Shown one piece after another: positions 33,623-42,054 of a stretch of 64,000 bases of DNA. Where the stretch lies: NCBI RefSeq assembly GCF_042667405.1, contig NZ_JBHVAL010000009.1, forward strand, positions 1 through 64,000. The letters are read 5' to 3'. The notes beneath the pieces were generated by a model that was not told the DNA's origin, searched no databases, and saw nothing but the letters and a program-made list of their open reading frames with translations. The DNA comes from Arthrobacter sp042667405. GTDB taxonomy: Bacteria > Actinomycetota > Actinomycetes > Actinomycetales > Micrococcaceae. Numbering within the stretch: position 1 is the first letter of the stretch; every line of letters begins with the position of its first letter. A program made the position numbers and the translations under genes.

Positions 33623-33981
33623 TAGATGTCCTTCCCGGTGGCCTTGGACACGCGGATGCGAACGGTCTTGGTACGGCCGTCCTTCTCAACGGTGTCGAGA
33701 CGGAAACCAACGCGGGTCGGCTTCTTGGTCGACGGGTCTACCAGAGCAACGTTGGAGACGTGGATCGGGGCTTCAACAACCTCGATGCCGCCGGTCTTGG
33801 TGCCGCGCTGCGACTGTCCAACCTTGGTGTGCTTGGTGACGCGGTTGATTCCCTCTACCAGCACGCGGTTGGTGTCAGGGAATACGCGCAGGACCTTGCC
33901 CTGCTTGCCGCGGTCGCCGCCGCGTTCCTGCTTGGCGCCGGTGATGACCTGAACGAGGTCACCCTTCTTGATCTTAGCCAT
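33622..33981 (-). CDS. rplX: 50S ribosomal protein L24
   Basis: Assembly-initiating protein. 119 residues; the KOW motif is KKGDLVQVITGAKQERGGDRGKQGKV at the N-terminus, slightly longer than usual through an inserted ERGGDRG. Three bases after rplN. Confidence 0.96.
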   Translation of the reverse strand: MAKIKKGDLVQVITGAKQERGGDRGKQGKVLRVFPDTNRVLVEGINRVTKHTKVGQSQRGTKTGGIEVVEAPIHVSNVALVDPSTKKPTRVGFRLDTVEKDGRTKTVRIRVSKATGKDI

Positions 33982-33984
33982 GGA

Positions 33985-34353
33985 CTAGAGCACCTCCGGG
34001 GCCAGCGAAACGATCTTCATGAACTTCTTGTCGCGAAGTTCACGACCAACCGGGCCGAAGATACGGGTACCGCGGGGGTCACCGTCGTTCTTCAGGATCA
34101 CAGCTGCGTTCTCGTCAAACTTGATGTAGGAACCATCCGCACGGCGGCGTTCCTTCTTGGTACGAACGATGACGGCCTTGACGACGTCACCCTTCTTTAC
34201 GTTTCCGCCAGGGATAGCGTCCTTGACGGTGGCGACGATTACGTCACCGATGCCTGCGTAGCGACGGCCGGATCCACCGAGAACGCGAATGGTAAGGATT
34301 TCCTTAGCACCCGTGTTGTCGGCGACCTTCAGTCGCGACTCCTGCTGAATCAA
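33985..34353 (-). CDS. rplN: 50S ribosomal protein L14
   Basis: 122 residues, start MIQQESRLKVADNTGAKE, with the conserved GGSGRRYAGIGDVIVATVKDA and C-terminal REKKFMKI-type region. Forms an intersubunit bridge. First gene of the spc block, which begins after a terminator, so a promoter is expected in 34354-34630. Confidence 0.98.
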   Translation of the reverse strand: MIQQESRLKVADNTGAKEILTIRVLGGSGRRYAGIGDVIVATVKDAIPGGNVKKGDVVKAVIVRTKKERRRADGSYIKFDENAAVILKNDGDPRGTRIFGPVGRELRDKKFMKIVSLAPEVL

Positions 34354-34590
34354 TTTCTACTCCTTGCGTCGCGCCGGTTCTCAGACCGAAATCATGCATA
34401 CGGAATGAGCCTTGCGGAACGGTTGATCGGGGTGTCTCTTGACCTGCCTGGATTTTGCCAGAACAGGCCTAAACGCCCGTGCCACGAGCATCAGCTTCCC
34501 TTGCAGAAAACTCTGCGCGGGGCAGTATGCAGCGGCACGATTGTTTACGAGGTAGTGGACGACGCACAAGTGGCGCCATACAAACTCAAT

Positions 34591-34599
34591 ATCCTAGCA
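34591..34599 (-). promoter_or_regulatory. candidate extended -10 promoter for rplN (spc operon)
   Basis: Minus strand TGC-TAGGAT, an extended -10 arrangement with no good -35 box (TTCGGT, 18 bases upstream). The wider CGTGCTAG string also occurs upstream of rpsL. Placed between the S10 terminator and rplN, where a promoter is needed. Confidence 0.4.
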
Positions 34600-34634
34600 C
34601 GTTTCCAGCCTTCGACCGAAACGGGCAGGAAAGC

Positions 34635-34672
34635 GGAAAGGTCCGCATTCCGTTGGGAATGCGGACCTTTCC
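34635..34672 (-). terminator. terminator of the S10 operon (after rpsQ)
   Basis: A perfect 17-pair stem: 34635-34651 with 34656-34672, four-base loop. It lies 34 bases after the rpsQ stop. The stem ends TTTCC and a T-containing stretch follows, so termination is likely. Confidence 0.9.
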
Positions 34673-34706
34673 AGTGAATCCATGCCGGGCGGGCCCGGCG
34701 TCGGAT

Positions 34707-35003
34707 TTACTTGGCCTTTTCGAGGATCTCCACCAGGCGGAACCGCTTGGTAGCGGACAGCGGGCGGGTCTCGGCGATCAGAACGAGGTCGCCGATGCCG
34801 GCGGTGTTCTGCTCGTCGTGAGCCTTGATCTTCGAGGTGCGGCGAATAACCTTGCCGTACAGAGCGTGCTTCACGCGGTCTTCAACCTCGACAACGATGG
34901 TCTTTTCCATCTTGTCGGAGACAACGTAGCCGCGACGCGTCTTACGGTAACCGCGCTGTTCAGCGCTGGCTGCTGCTTCCGTCACGTTTTCCTTCTCGCT
35001 CAC
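34707..35003 (-). CDS. rpsQ: 30S ribosomal protein S17
   Basis: 98 residues: a short acidic/Lys N-terminus, then RGYRKTRRGYVVSDKMEKTIVVEV and the conserved IAETRPLSATKRFRLVEI. Last gene of the S10 operon; its start overlaps the rpmC stop by four bases. Confidence 0.97.
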   Translation of the reverse strand: MSEKENVTEAAASAEQRGYRKTRRGYVVSDKMEKTIVVEVEDRVKHALYGKVIRRTSKIKAHDEQNTAGIGDLVLIAETRPLSATKRFRLVEILEKAK

Positions 35004-35320
35004 TTGGCGTCCTCTCCAGCTTCAACCTCGGCCTTTTCAGCCTTGGCAGCCTTCTTGGACTTCTCTTCTTCCTTGGCTTCCACAACCGGTGCGGCAACCT
35101 CGGCACGAATGCCCAGCTCGCGCTCACGGAGAACGGTGTAGATGCGTGCGATGTCCTTCTTTACCGCGCGCAGGCGACCGTGGTTCTCCAGCTGTCCGGT
35201 GGCGGACTGGAAACGCAGGTTGAACAGCTCTTCCTTGGACTTGCGGAGTTCTTCAACGAGACGCTCGTTGTCGAAACCGTCCAGCTGTGCGGGTGCGAGA
35301 TCCTTCGACCCTACTGCCAT
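35000..35320 (-). CDS. rpmC: 50S ribosomal protein L29
   Basis: 106 residues. The first ~75 are the L29 helical hairpin (DNERLVEELRKSKEELFNLRFQ, RAVKKDIARIYTVLRERE). The last ~30 are a Lys/Glu/Ala-rich tail that short L29 proteins lack. L29 lies at the tunnel exit, so the tail may reach nascent-chain factors; this is inference. Two bases after rplP. Confidence 0.95.
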   Translation of the reverse strand: MAVGSKDLAPAQLDGFDNERLVEELRKSKEELFNLRFQSATGQLENHGRLRAVKKDIARIYTVLRERELGIRAEVAAPVVEAKEEEKSKKAAKAEKAEVEAGEDAK

Positions 35321-35322
35321 TT

Positions 35323-35739
35323 CTATTCACCACCTTCGCGACGCACAATGCGTGCCTTCAACGGCAGCTTGTGGATTGCCAGGCGCAGGGCCTCGCGAGC
35401 TACCTCTTCATTGACACCGGAGAGTTCGAAGAGAACCCGGCCCGGCTTGACGTTTGCGACCCACCATTCCGGAGAACCCTTACCGGAACCCATGCGGGTT
35501 TCAGCAGGCTTCTTCGTCAGCGGACGGTCCGGGTAGATGTTGATCCAGACCTTACCGCCACGCTTGATGTGGCGGGTCATCGCGATACGAGCGGACTCGA
35601 TCTGACGGTTCGTAACGTATGCCGGGCTCAGGGCCTGGATACCGTACTCACCGAAGCTGACCTTGGTGCCGCCCGTAGCAGCGCCGGAACGACCCGGGTG
35701 GTGCTGCTTACGGTGCTTGACTCGACGTGGGATAAGCAT
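35323..35739 (-). CDS. rplP: 50S ribosomal protein L16
   Basis: 138 residues, normal length: MLIPRRVKHRKQHHPGRSG start, GGKVWINIYPDRPLTKKPAETRMGSGKG, the A-site-proximal loop. Directly abuts rpsC (no gap) in the rpsC-rplP-rpmC-rpsQ segment. Confidence 0.98.
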   Translation of the reverse strand: MLIPRRVKHRKQHHPGRSGAATGGTKVSFGEYGIQALSPAYVTNRQIESARIAMTRHIKRGGKVWINIYPDRPLTKKPAETRMGSGKGSPEWWVANVKPGRVLFELSGVNEEVAREALRLAIHKLPLKARIVRREGGE

Positions 35740-36561
35740 TTAAGCCTGTCCTCCTTCTGCTGCAGGAGCAGCAGCTTCAGCGGCCGGTGCTTCAACGGCA
35801 GCAGGTGCTGCCTCAGCTGCCGGACGGTCGTTACGACGACGGCGGTCGCCACCCGGGCGGCCCGGACGGTCTCCTGCACGGCCACGGGACGGAGCAGCAG
35901 CTGCCTGCTGGGCCAGTTCCTTGGCGGTTACGTCACCCTTGTAGATCCAAACCTTCACACCGATGCGGCCGAAGGTGGTCTTGGCTTCGTAGAAGCCGTA
36001 GTCGATGTTCGCACGGAGGGTGTGCAGGGGCACACGGCCTTCGCGGTAGAACTCCGAGCGGGACATTTCTGCGCCACCCAGACGGCCCGAGCAAGCAACA
36101 CGGATGCCCTTGGCACCTGCACGCTGTGCGGACTGCATTGCCTTCTTCATCGCACGGCGGAAAGCCACGCGGGAAGTCAGCTGCTCAGCGATGCCCTGGG
36201 CAACAAGCTGTGCTTCCATCTCGGGGTTCTTGACCTCGAGGATGTTCAGCTGGACCTGCTTGCCGGTGAGCTTTTCGAGCTCGCCGCGGATGCGGTCTGC
36301 TTCGGCGCCGCGGCGGCCGATAACGATACCCGGGCGTGCCGTGTGGATATCCACGCGGACACGGTCACGGGTGCGCTCGATCTCGACCTTGGCGATGCCG
36401 GCGCGCTCCATGCCGGTGGACATGAGCTGACGGATCTTGATGTCCTCGCGGACGAAGTCCTTGTAGCGCTGTCCGGGCTTGGTGCTGTCAGCGAACCAGT
36501 GCGAAACGTGGTCGGTGGTGATGCCGAGTCGGAACCCGTGCGGGTTTACTTTCTGTCCCAC
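35740..36561 (-). CDS. rpsC: 30S ribosomal protein S3
   Basis: 273 residues. The KH domain is around RPGIVIGRRGAEADRIRGEL, and the C-terminal domain has YGRIGVKVWIYKG-like FGRIGVKVWIYKGD. The last ~60 residues form an Arg/Gly/Asp- then Ala/Glu-rich tail. S3 lines the mRNA entry tunnel. Its start follows rplV directly. Confidence 0.97.
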   Translation of the reverse strand: MGQKVNPHGFRLGITTDHVSHWFADSTKPGQRYKDFVREDIKIRQLMSTGMERAGIAKVEIERTRDRVRVDIHTARPGIVIGRRGAEADRIRGELEKLTGKQVQLNILEVKNPEMEAQLVAQGIAEQLTSRVAFRRAMKKAMQSAQRAGAKGIRVACSGRLGGAEMSRSEFYREGRVPLHTLRANIDYGFYEAKTTFGRIGVKVWIYKGDVTAKELAQQAAAAPSRGRAGDRPGRPGGDRRRRNDRPAAEAAPAAVEAPAAEAAAPAAEGGQA

Positions 36562-36927
36562 TTAGCGAGCCTCCTCTTTCTCCGGGGTTGCCACGACCAA
36601 AGTGATGTGGCTGGTCCGCTTCCTGATGCGGTAGGCGCGGCCCTGGGCACGCGGCTGGAACCGCTTCATGGTCGGGCCTTCGTCAACGAATGCTTCGCTG
36701 ATGAACAGGTCGCTGTCGTCGAATGCAACGCCGTCACGGTCCGCGAGGACGCGTGCGTTGGCCATTGCCGACTGAAGTACCTTGAATACCGGCTCCGAAG
36801 CTGCCTGCGGGGCAAACTTCAGAATTGCCAGAGCCTCATTCGCTTGCTTACCACGAACAAGGTTGACGACGCGCCGGGCCTTCATAGGCGTTACGCGGAT
36901 GTGACGCGCAATAGCCTTGGCTTCCAT
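36562..36927 (-). CDS. rplV: 50S ribosomal protein L22
   Basis: 121 residues, with ARHIRVTPMKARRVVNLVRGK and the beta-hairpin region RAQGRAYRIRKRTSHITLVV that lines the exit tunnel. No deletion or change in the hairpin suggesting macrolide resistance is apparent. 39 bases after rpsS. Confidence 0.97.
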   Translation of the reverse strand: MEAKAIARHIRVTPMKARRVVNLVRGKQANEALAILKFAPQAASEPVFKVLQSAMANARVLADRDGVAFDDSDLFISEAFVDEGPTMKRFQPRAQGRAYRIRKRTSHITLVVATPEKEEAR

Positions 36928-36966
36928 TGCTTTCCTTCTCTCGTCTAAGACGTAAAGTCAGGCGCC

Positions 36967-37248
36967 TTAGCGGCGCTTGCCCTTACGGTCGTCCTTAACA
37001 TGGCCGCGGAATGTCCGCGTGGGAGCGAATTCGCCGAGCTTGTGCCCGACCATCGACTCAGTGACAAACACCGGGATGTGCTTGCGTCCGTCGTGTACGG
37101 CGATCGTGTGCCCGAGCATGTCGGGGATGATCATCGAACGACGGGACCAGGTCTTGATGACGTTCTTGGTGCCCTTATCGTTTTCCCGTGCGACCTTCAC
37201 AAAGAGGTGCTGGTCAACGAAAGGACCTTTTTTCAGGCTGCGTGGCAT
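36967..37248 (-). CDS. rpsS: 30S ribosomal protein S19
   Basis: 93 residues, start MPRSLKKGPFVDQHL, with IIPDMLGHTIAVHDGRKHIPVFV and GHKLGEFAPTRTFRGH. Head protein contacting S13. 12 bases after rplB. Confidence 0.98.
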   Translation of the reverse strand: MPRSLKKGPFVDQHLFVKVARENDKGTKNVIKTWSRRSMIIPDMLGHTIAVHDGRKHIPVFVTESMVGHKLGEFAPTRTFRGHVKDDRKGKRR

Positions 37249-37260
37249 GTGTCCAGGCTC

Positions 37261-38100
37261 CTATCGCTTGTTCTTGCCAGTACGGCGGCGACGAACAATA
37301 AGCTTGTCGCTCTCTTTGTTCGGACGGCGGGTACGGCCCTCAGGCTTGCCGTTCGGGTTAACCGGGTGACGTCCACCGGAAGTCTTACCTTCACCACCAC
37401 CGTGCGGGTGGTCAACCGGGTTCATGGCTACACCACGGACGGTCGGGCGAACGCCCTTCCAGCGCATACGGCCGGCCTTGCCCCAGTTGATGTTCGACTG
37501 CTCGGCGTTGCCGACCTCGCCGACGGTTGCGCGGCAGCGCACGTCAACGTTGCGGATTTCACCGGAGGGCAGACGCAGCTGGGCGAAACGGCCTTCCTTT
37601 GCGACGAGCTGTACCGAAGCACCTGCGGAACGGGCCATCTTGGCGCCGCCACCCGGACGCAGTTCAACTGCGTGGATTACGGTACCAACCGGGATGTTGC
37701 GCAGCGGCAGGTTGTTGCCCGGCTTGATGTCAGCGTCGGGACCAGCCTCGACGAAGTCACCCTGGGACAGCTTGTTGGGGGCGATGATGTAACGCTTGGT
37801 GCCATCAACGTAGTGCAGGAGAGCGATACGTGCCGTACGGTTCGGATCGTACTCAATTTCGGCTACGCGGGCGTTGATGCCGTCCTTGTCGTGACGACGG
37901 AAGTCGATCAGACGGTACTGGCGCTTGTGCCCACCACCCTTGTGACGGGTGGTGATCTTACCGGTGTTGTTACGGCCGCCGGTCTTGTGCAGCGGACGCA
38001 GCAACGACTTTTCCGGAGTCGATCGCGTGATTTCAGCAAAGTCGGCTACGCTCGAGCCGCGACGGCCCGGGGTAGTCGGCTTGTATTTACGGATTCCCAT
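37261..38100 (-). CDS. rplB: 50S ribosomal protein L2
   Basis: 279 residues. The conserved C-terminal NPVDHPHGGGEGK contains the His near the peptidyl-transferase centre; GRNNTGKITTRHKGGGHKR and KWRVAAIEYDPNR-like VAEIEYDPNRTARIALL lie in the N-terminal half. 29 bases after rplW. Confidence 0.98.
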   Translation of the reverse strand: MGIRKYKPTTPGRRGSSVADFAEITRSTPEKSLLRPLHKTGGRNNTGKITTRHKGGGHKRQYRLIDFRRHDKDGINARVAEIEYDPNRTARIALLHYVDGTKRYIIAPNKLSQGDFVEAGPDADIKPGNNLPLRNIPVGTVIHAVELRPGGGAKMARSAGASVQLVAKEGRFAQLRLPSGEIRNVDVRCRATVGEVGNAEQSNINWGKAGRMRWKGVRPTVRGVAMNPVDHPHGGGEGKTSGGRHPVNPNGKPEGRTRRPNKESDKLIVRRRRTGKNKR

Positions 38101-38129
38101 AATTTATTTCCTCGTTAAAGTGGTCTCCG

Positions 38130-38435
38130 CTACGCGAGCGGACCGCCGAAGATGTCGATTGTGCCTTCTTTGAGGGTGACAATCGCACGCTTGGTGCTCT
38201 TGCGCTGTCCCCAGCCGAATTTGGTGCGCTTGCGCTTACCGGCACGGTTGATGGTGTTGATCGAGTCAACTTTGACCGAGAAGATCTTCTCAACGGCCAG
38301 CTTGATCTCGGTCTTGTTCGAGCGAGGGTCCACCAGGAAGGTGTACTTGCCTTCGTCGATCAGACCGTAGCTCTTTTCCGAAACGACGGGTGCAAGCACG
38401 ACGTCGCGCGGATCCTTGATGGTGGTTACGCTCAC
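38130..38435 (-). CDS. rplW: 50S ribosomal protein L23
   Basis: 101 residues with PVVSEKSYGLIDEGKYTFLV and EKIFSVKVDSINTINRAGKRKR. Docking site for trigger factor and SRP at the tunnel exit. Its start overlaps the rplD stop by four bases. Confidence 0.97.
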   Translation of the reverse strand: MSVTTIKDPRDVVLAPVVSEKSYGLIDEGKYTFLVDPRSNKTEIKLAVEKIFSVKVDSINTINRAGKRKRTKFGWGQRKSTKRAIVTLKEGTIDIFGGPLA

Positions 38436-39049
38436 TTGGAGGCCTCCTCGTTCTTTGCCTTGTCAGCGACGAACGCCTCGAAAGCAGCCTTGGTGAAGAC
38501 CACGTCGTCGGAGATGAGCACGTCGTAGGTGTTCAGCTGGTCTGCGTACAGAACGTGAACATCCTGGAGGTTGCGCACGGACAGTGCAGCAACATCGTTG
38601 GCGCGCTCGATAACGACGAGCAGGTTCTTGCGCTCGGTGACGGAGCGCAGCGAAGCCAGTGCGTCCTTGGCGGACGGCTTGGTGCCGGCGACCAGTTCAG
38701 CGATGACGTGGATGCGGCCGTTGCGGGCGCGGTCAGACAGGGCACCGCGCAGAGCAGCAGCCTTCATCTTCTTGGGGGTGCGCTGGCTGTAGTCACGAGG
38801 TGTCGGACCGTGGACAACGCCACCGCCGGTCATGTGAGGAGCACGGATGGAACCCTGACGGGCGCGGCCGGTGCCCTTCTGCTTGAACGGCTTGCGACCT
38901 GCACCGGAAACCTCGGCGCGGGTCTTCGTCTTGTGGGTACCCTGGCGTGCAGCAGCGAGCTGTGCGACGACGACCTGGTGCAGCAGCGGCACGTTGGTCT
39001 GGACGTCGAAGATCTCTGCAGGCAGGTCAACCTTGACAGTGCTAGTCAT
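38432..39049 (-). CDS. rplD: 50S ribosomal protein L4
   Basis: 205 residues with RAEVSGAGRKPFKQKGTGRARQGSIRAP, the extended tunnel loop. In other bacteria L4 represses the S10 operon. Start MTSTVKVDLPAEIF at 39049, four bases after the rplC stop codon. Confidence 0.97.
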   Translation of the reverse strand: MTSTVKVDLPAEIFDVQTNVPLLHQVVVAQLAAARQGTHKTKTRAEVSGAGRKPFKQKGTGRARQGSIRAPHMTGGGVVHGPTPRDYSQRTPKKMKAAALRGALSDRARNGRIHVIAELVAGTKPSAKDALASLRSVTERKNLLVVIERANDVAALSVRNLQDVHVLYADQLNTYDVLISDDVVFTKAAFEAFVADKAKNEEASK

Positions 39050-39053
39050 TGAA

Positions 39054-39704
39054 CTAGGCTCCCTTCACGGCGGAACGTACGAGTACGACCTGGCCGCGGG
39101 CGCCGGGGACGGCACCCTTGATAAGGAGCAGCGACTTCTCAACGTCAACAGCGTGAACCGTGAGGTTCAGCGTGGTGTGACGCTCGGCGCCCATGCGGCC
39201 GGCCATTTTCAGGCCCTTGAAGACGCGGCTCGGGGTGGATGCGCCACCGATGGAGCCAGGCTTACGGTGGTTCTTGTGGGCACCGTGGGAAGCGCCAACA
39301 CCGGAGAAGCCGTGACGCTTCATAACACCGGCGAAGCCCTTACCCTTGGAGGTGCCGACGACGTCGATCTTCTGGCCGGCTTCGAAGATCTCAACAGAGA
39401 GCTCCTGGCCCAGCTCGTAGGATGCGGCGTCTGCGGTACGCAGTTCGACGACGTGGCGGCGAGGGGTGACGCCAGCCTTTTCAAAGTGACCAGCCAGCGG
39501 CTTGGTGACCTTGCGGGGGTCGATCTGGCCGTAGCCGATCTGGACGGCGACATAGCCATCGACGTCTGCGTTGCGCAGCTGCGTGATGACGTTGGAGTCA
39601 GCCTGGACGACAGTTACCGGGATGAGCTTGTTGTTCTCGTCCCAGACCTGGGTCATGCCGAGCTTCGTGCCCAGCAGGCCCTTTACGTTACGGGTTGCGG
39701 TCAT
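39054..39704 (-). CDS. rplC: 50S ribosomal protein L3
   Basis: 216 residues, start MTATRNVKGLLGTKLGMTQVWDE, with VGTSKGKGFAGVMKRHGFSG, the loop near the peptidyl-transferase centre, and the Gln-methylation-type region. 17 bases after rpsJ. Confidence 0.98.
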   Translation of the reverse strand: MTATRNVKGLLGTKLGMTQVWDENNKLIPVTVVQADSNVITQLRNADVDGYVAVQIGYGQIDPRKVTKPLAGHFEKAGVTPRRHVVELRTADAASYELGQELSVEIFEAGQKIDVVGTSKGKGFAGVMKRHGFSGVGASHGAHKNHRKPGSIGGASTPSRVFKGLKMAGRMGAERHTTLNLTVHAVDVEKSLLLIKGAVPGARGQVVLVRSAVKGA

Positions 39705-39721
39705 AGTCTCTCAGCACCTCC

Positions 39722-40030
39722 CTAGAGCTTGATTTCGATGTTCACGTCTGCAGGCAGGTCGAGACGCATAAGCGAGTCAACGGCCTTCGGCGTGGGGTCG
39801 ATGATGTCGATCAGACGCTTGTGAGTACGCATTTCGAAGTGCTCACGGCTGTCCTTGTACTTGTGAGGAGAGCGAATAACGCAGTAAACGTTCTTCTCCG
39901 TGGGCAGCGGCACCGGGCCGACTACCGTTGCGCCTGCGCGCGTGACCGTCTCAACGATCTTCCGCGCTGAAACATCAATGACCTCGTGGTCATATGACTT
40001 CAGCCGGATGCGGATTTTTTGTCCCGCCAT
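39722..40030 (-). CDS. rpsJ: 30S ribosomal protein S10 (NusE)
   Basis: 102 residues, start [19 protein letters not shown], with [39 protein letters not shown]. Works in the ribosome head and as NusE in antitermination. First gene of the S10 operon; its promoter must lie in the divergent gap to the right. Confidence 0.98.
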
Positions 40031-40413
40031 GTCGCCTGACTCTCTTTCAGCTAGTGCTGCTCTAGTTAGGGCTGCTCTGTTTACTTACCTGTTGATGTGG
40101 CCGCCGAGGCGTTTGAGGTAATACCACCACACGCCGCACAAGCTGAATCCGGATATTCCGGGTTCCTCAACCTGCCGGCGCACCGACCCCCGCGGTCGGG
40201 CGTGTCGCGATTTCCACGCAGACTCGACCGCATTCCATGGGGTTCAGGGTTATGTTTGGGCTTCAACCTGGACCCTGGCACCCGGCATTATCCGGATCGG
40301 GACACGAAGAAGCGCTTGAACAACTCATCCAGTATGGCGGAAATCCGAAGCAAAGGCCAATCGAGCCGGGAATGGCCATTGCCCGGCCCCTGCCGACTGT
40401 GGATGATGGTGGC
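40031..40413. other. divergent gap between rpsJ and the beta-glucosidase gene
   Basis: 383 bases that must contain the S10 operon promoter (leftward) and probably a promoter for the glycosidase (rightward). A short imperfect direct repeat, with GCTGCTCT at 40058-40065 and 40072-40079, lies just upstream of rpsJ. The reading frame of the glycosidase is open through part of this gap but does not match the family. I could not identify promoter boxes with confidence. Confidence 0.4.
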
Positions 40414-41847
40414 ATGTCCGTCCAGGATTCAGGCTCAGTGGAAGATCTCGCTGCTCGCTTGCGGCCTGGTTTCACTCTGGGAGTCGCAGCCGCTGCCTTC
40501 CAGATAGAGGGCGCCCTCACTGCTGACGGACGCGGCCCCTCCGGTTGGGACGCGTTCGCGGAAAAGCCGGGGGCAATAGTCGACGGCGGCTCCCCCGCCA
40601 TCGCATGCGACCACTACAACCGCGCGGATGAGGATATAGCCCTCATGCAGGAGCTCGGTATCGACTCCTACCGCCTCTCGCTCTCCTGGCCCAGGATCCA
40701 GCCGGACGGCCAGGGTGCCCTCAACCAGCGCGGCCTGGACTTCTACGACCGCCTCCTGGACAAGCTCCTGGCGGCTGGCATCTCCCCCATGGTCACCCTT
40801 TATCACTGGGATACCCCGCTTCCCTTGGAGCATGCGGGCGGCTGGATGAACCGGGACACTTCCCAGAGGCTTGCAGAGTATGCCGCAATCGCGGCCCGTC
40901 GCTTCGGAGACCGCGTGGACCGCTGGGTCACGGTGAACGAACCTGTTTCCGTGACCCTGCAGGGCTACGCGCTTGGGGCGCACGCTCCTGGCCGTCAACT
41001 GCTGTTCGACTGCCTCCCTGCCGCACATCACCAGTTGCTGGGCCATGGGCTGGCGGTCAAAGCGCTCCGGGCAGAAGGGGTAAAAGGAGAGATCGGACTG
41101 TCCAACATGCATTCCCCGGTGCGGCCGGCGAGCAACCGCTTGTCGGACCGGCTGATGGCTGAGGCACTGGACCTGATACTGAACCGTATCTACGCCGACG
41201 CAGTCCTCCTTGGCCAATACCCCAAGCCGTCGCTTCCCCTGTGGCCTTGGTTCCGCTCCCTGGGCCCGGTCCTCGACGGCGACCTCGAGACCATCAGCCA
41301 GCCCCTGGATTTCTATGGCCTGAACTACTACTACCCCATCAAAGTAGCCTCCGGACGGGGGCCCGCCGAGATACCGACGGGGCAGGCCGAAGAAATGGGA
41401 AATGTTCCGTTCCATCTGGCCGCCTACCAGGAATACGAAACCACCGGCTTTGGCTGGCCCGAGGCACCTGAGCAGCTCGCCACGGTGCTCCACGAAATGA
41501 AGGAGCGGTATGGCCCTGCCTTGCCGCCTGTCTACATTACGGAGGGAGGCGCCAGCTTCCCTGAGCCGGCCCGCGTGGACGGGGCCATCAAGGACACCAA
41601 CCGCATCACGTATCTGGCCGAGCACCTGGGACACGCCGTGACGGCGGCCGGCCCGGGGGGCGTGGCTGAAGGGGTTGATCTGCGCGGCTACTACGTGTGG
41701 ACCCTGCTGGACAATTTTGAGTGGGCGGCTGGCTACTCGCAACGCTTCGGCCTGGTCCATGTGGACTTTGACACGTTGGAACGGACACCGAAGGAATCGT
41801 TCTACTGGCTGCGTTCATTGGCGCACGCGCGCAGGCGGGAGATGTAA
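40414..41847 (+). CDS. GH1 family beta-glucosidase
   Basis: 477 residues from the ATG at 40414. The general acid/base is Glu176 in TVNEPVS, and the nucleophile is Glu377 in YITEGGAS. The usual GH1 signature is TENG, so the Asn-to-Gly change is a mild variant. ASFQ-type substrate residues (AAAAFQIEGA, LYHWDTPLP, DNFEWAAGYSQRFG) are present. No signal peptide, so it acts on imported beta-glucosides or cellobiose-like sugars. The frame is open 59 codons further upstream; the family alignment favours 40414, though its ribosome-binding site (GATGGTGG) is weak. Confidence 0.93.
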   Translation: MSVQDSGSVEDLAARLRPGFTLGVAAAAFQIEGALTADGRGPSGWDAFAEKPGAIVDGGSPAIACDHYNRADEDIALMQELGIDSYRLSLSWPRIQPDGQGALNQRGLDFYDRLLDKLLAAGISPMVTLYHWDTPLPLEHAGGWMNRDTSQRLAEYAAIAARRFGDRVDRWVTVNEPVSVTLQGYALGAHAPGRQLLFDCLPAAHHQLLGHGLAVKALRAEGVKGEIGLSNMHSPVRPASNRLSDRLMAEALDLILNRIYADAVLLGQYPKPSLPLWPWFRSLGPVLDGDLETISQPLDFYGLNYYYPIKVASGRGPAEIPTGQAEEMGNVPFHLAAYQEYETTGFGWPEAPEQLATVLHEMKERYGPALPPVYITEGGASFPEPARVDGAIKDTNRITYLAEHLGHAVTAAGPGGVAEGVDLRGYYVWTLLDNFEWAAGYSQRFGLVHVDFDTLERTPKESFYWLRSLAHARRREM

Positions 41848-41900
41848 CCCAGGCCGGTTAAGTCCCTCCGCGGTCAGCCAGGCAACCTCAGGACCGGAAG

Positions 41901-42026
41901 CTACTGGTTCTTGTTGGCGCGGCGGATTCGCTTGGCCCTGTCGATCTCCTGCCGGAAATTCTTGCGTCCCCACAGGACCGCACCACCGATGGCAGCTATG
42001 ACTGCCAGGAAAATCAGGAATTCCAT
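41901..42026 (-). CDS. 41-residue single-helix membrane protein
   Basis: Read directly: MEFLIFLAVIAAIGGAVLWG, then a strongly basic tail (RKNFRQEIDRAKRIRRANKNQ) and TAG. An AGGAG site sits eight bases before the ATG. It follows the giant membrane protein gene by 28 bases on the same strand, so the two are probably cotranscribed. One membrane helix with a cytoplasmic basic tail is predicted. Function unknown; it may be a partner of the large protein or a stand-alone small membrane protein. Confidence 0.7.
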   Translation of the reverse strand: MEFLIFLAVIAAIGGAVLWGRKNFRQEIDRAKRIRRANKNQ

Positions 42027-42054
42027 CCCACGCTCCTCTTCTTGAACTGTAAGC

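Larger units (their letters stand above)
34354..34706 (-). other. gap between the S10 and spc operons
   Basis: 353 bases without a gene. Transcribed leftwards, it holds first the rpsQ terminator (34635-34672), then a TGCTAGGAT extended -10-like box at 34591-34599, then a leader of about 230 bases before rplN. The leader is a candidate for S8-type feedback regulation, but I could not draw a convincing S8 site. Confidence 0.5.
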
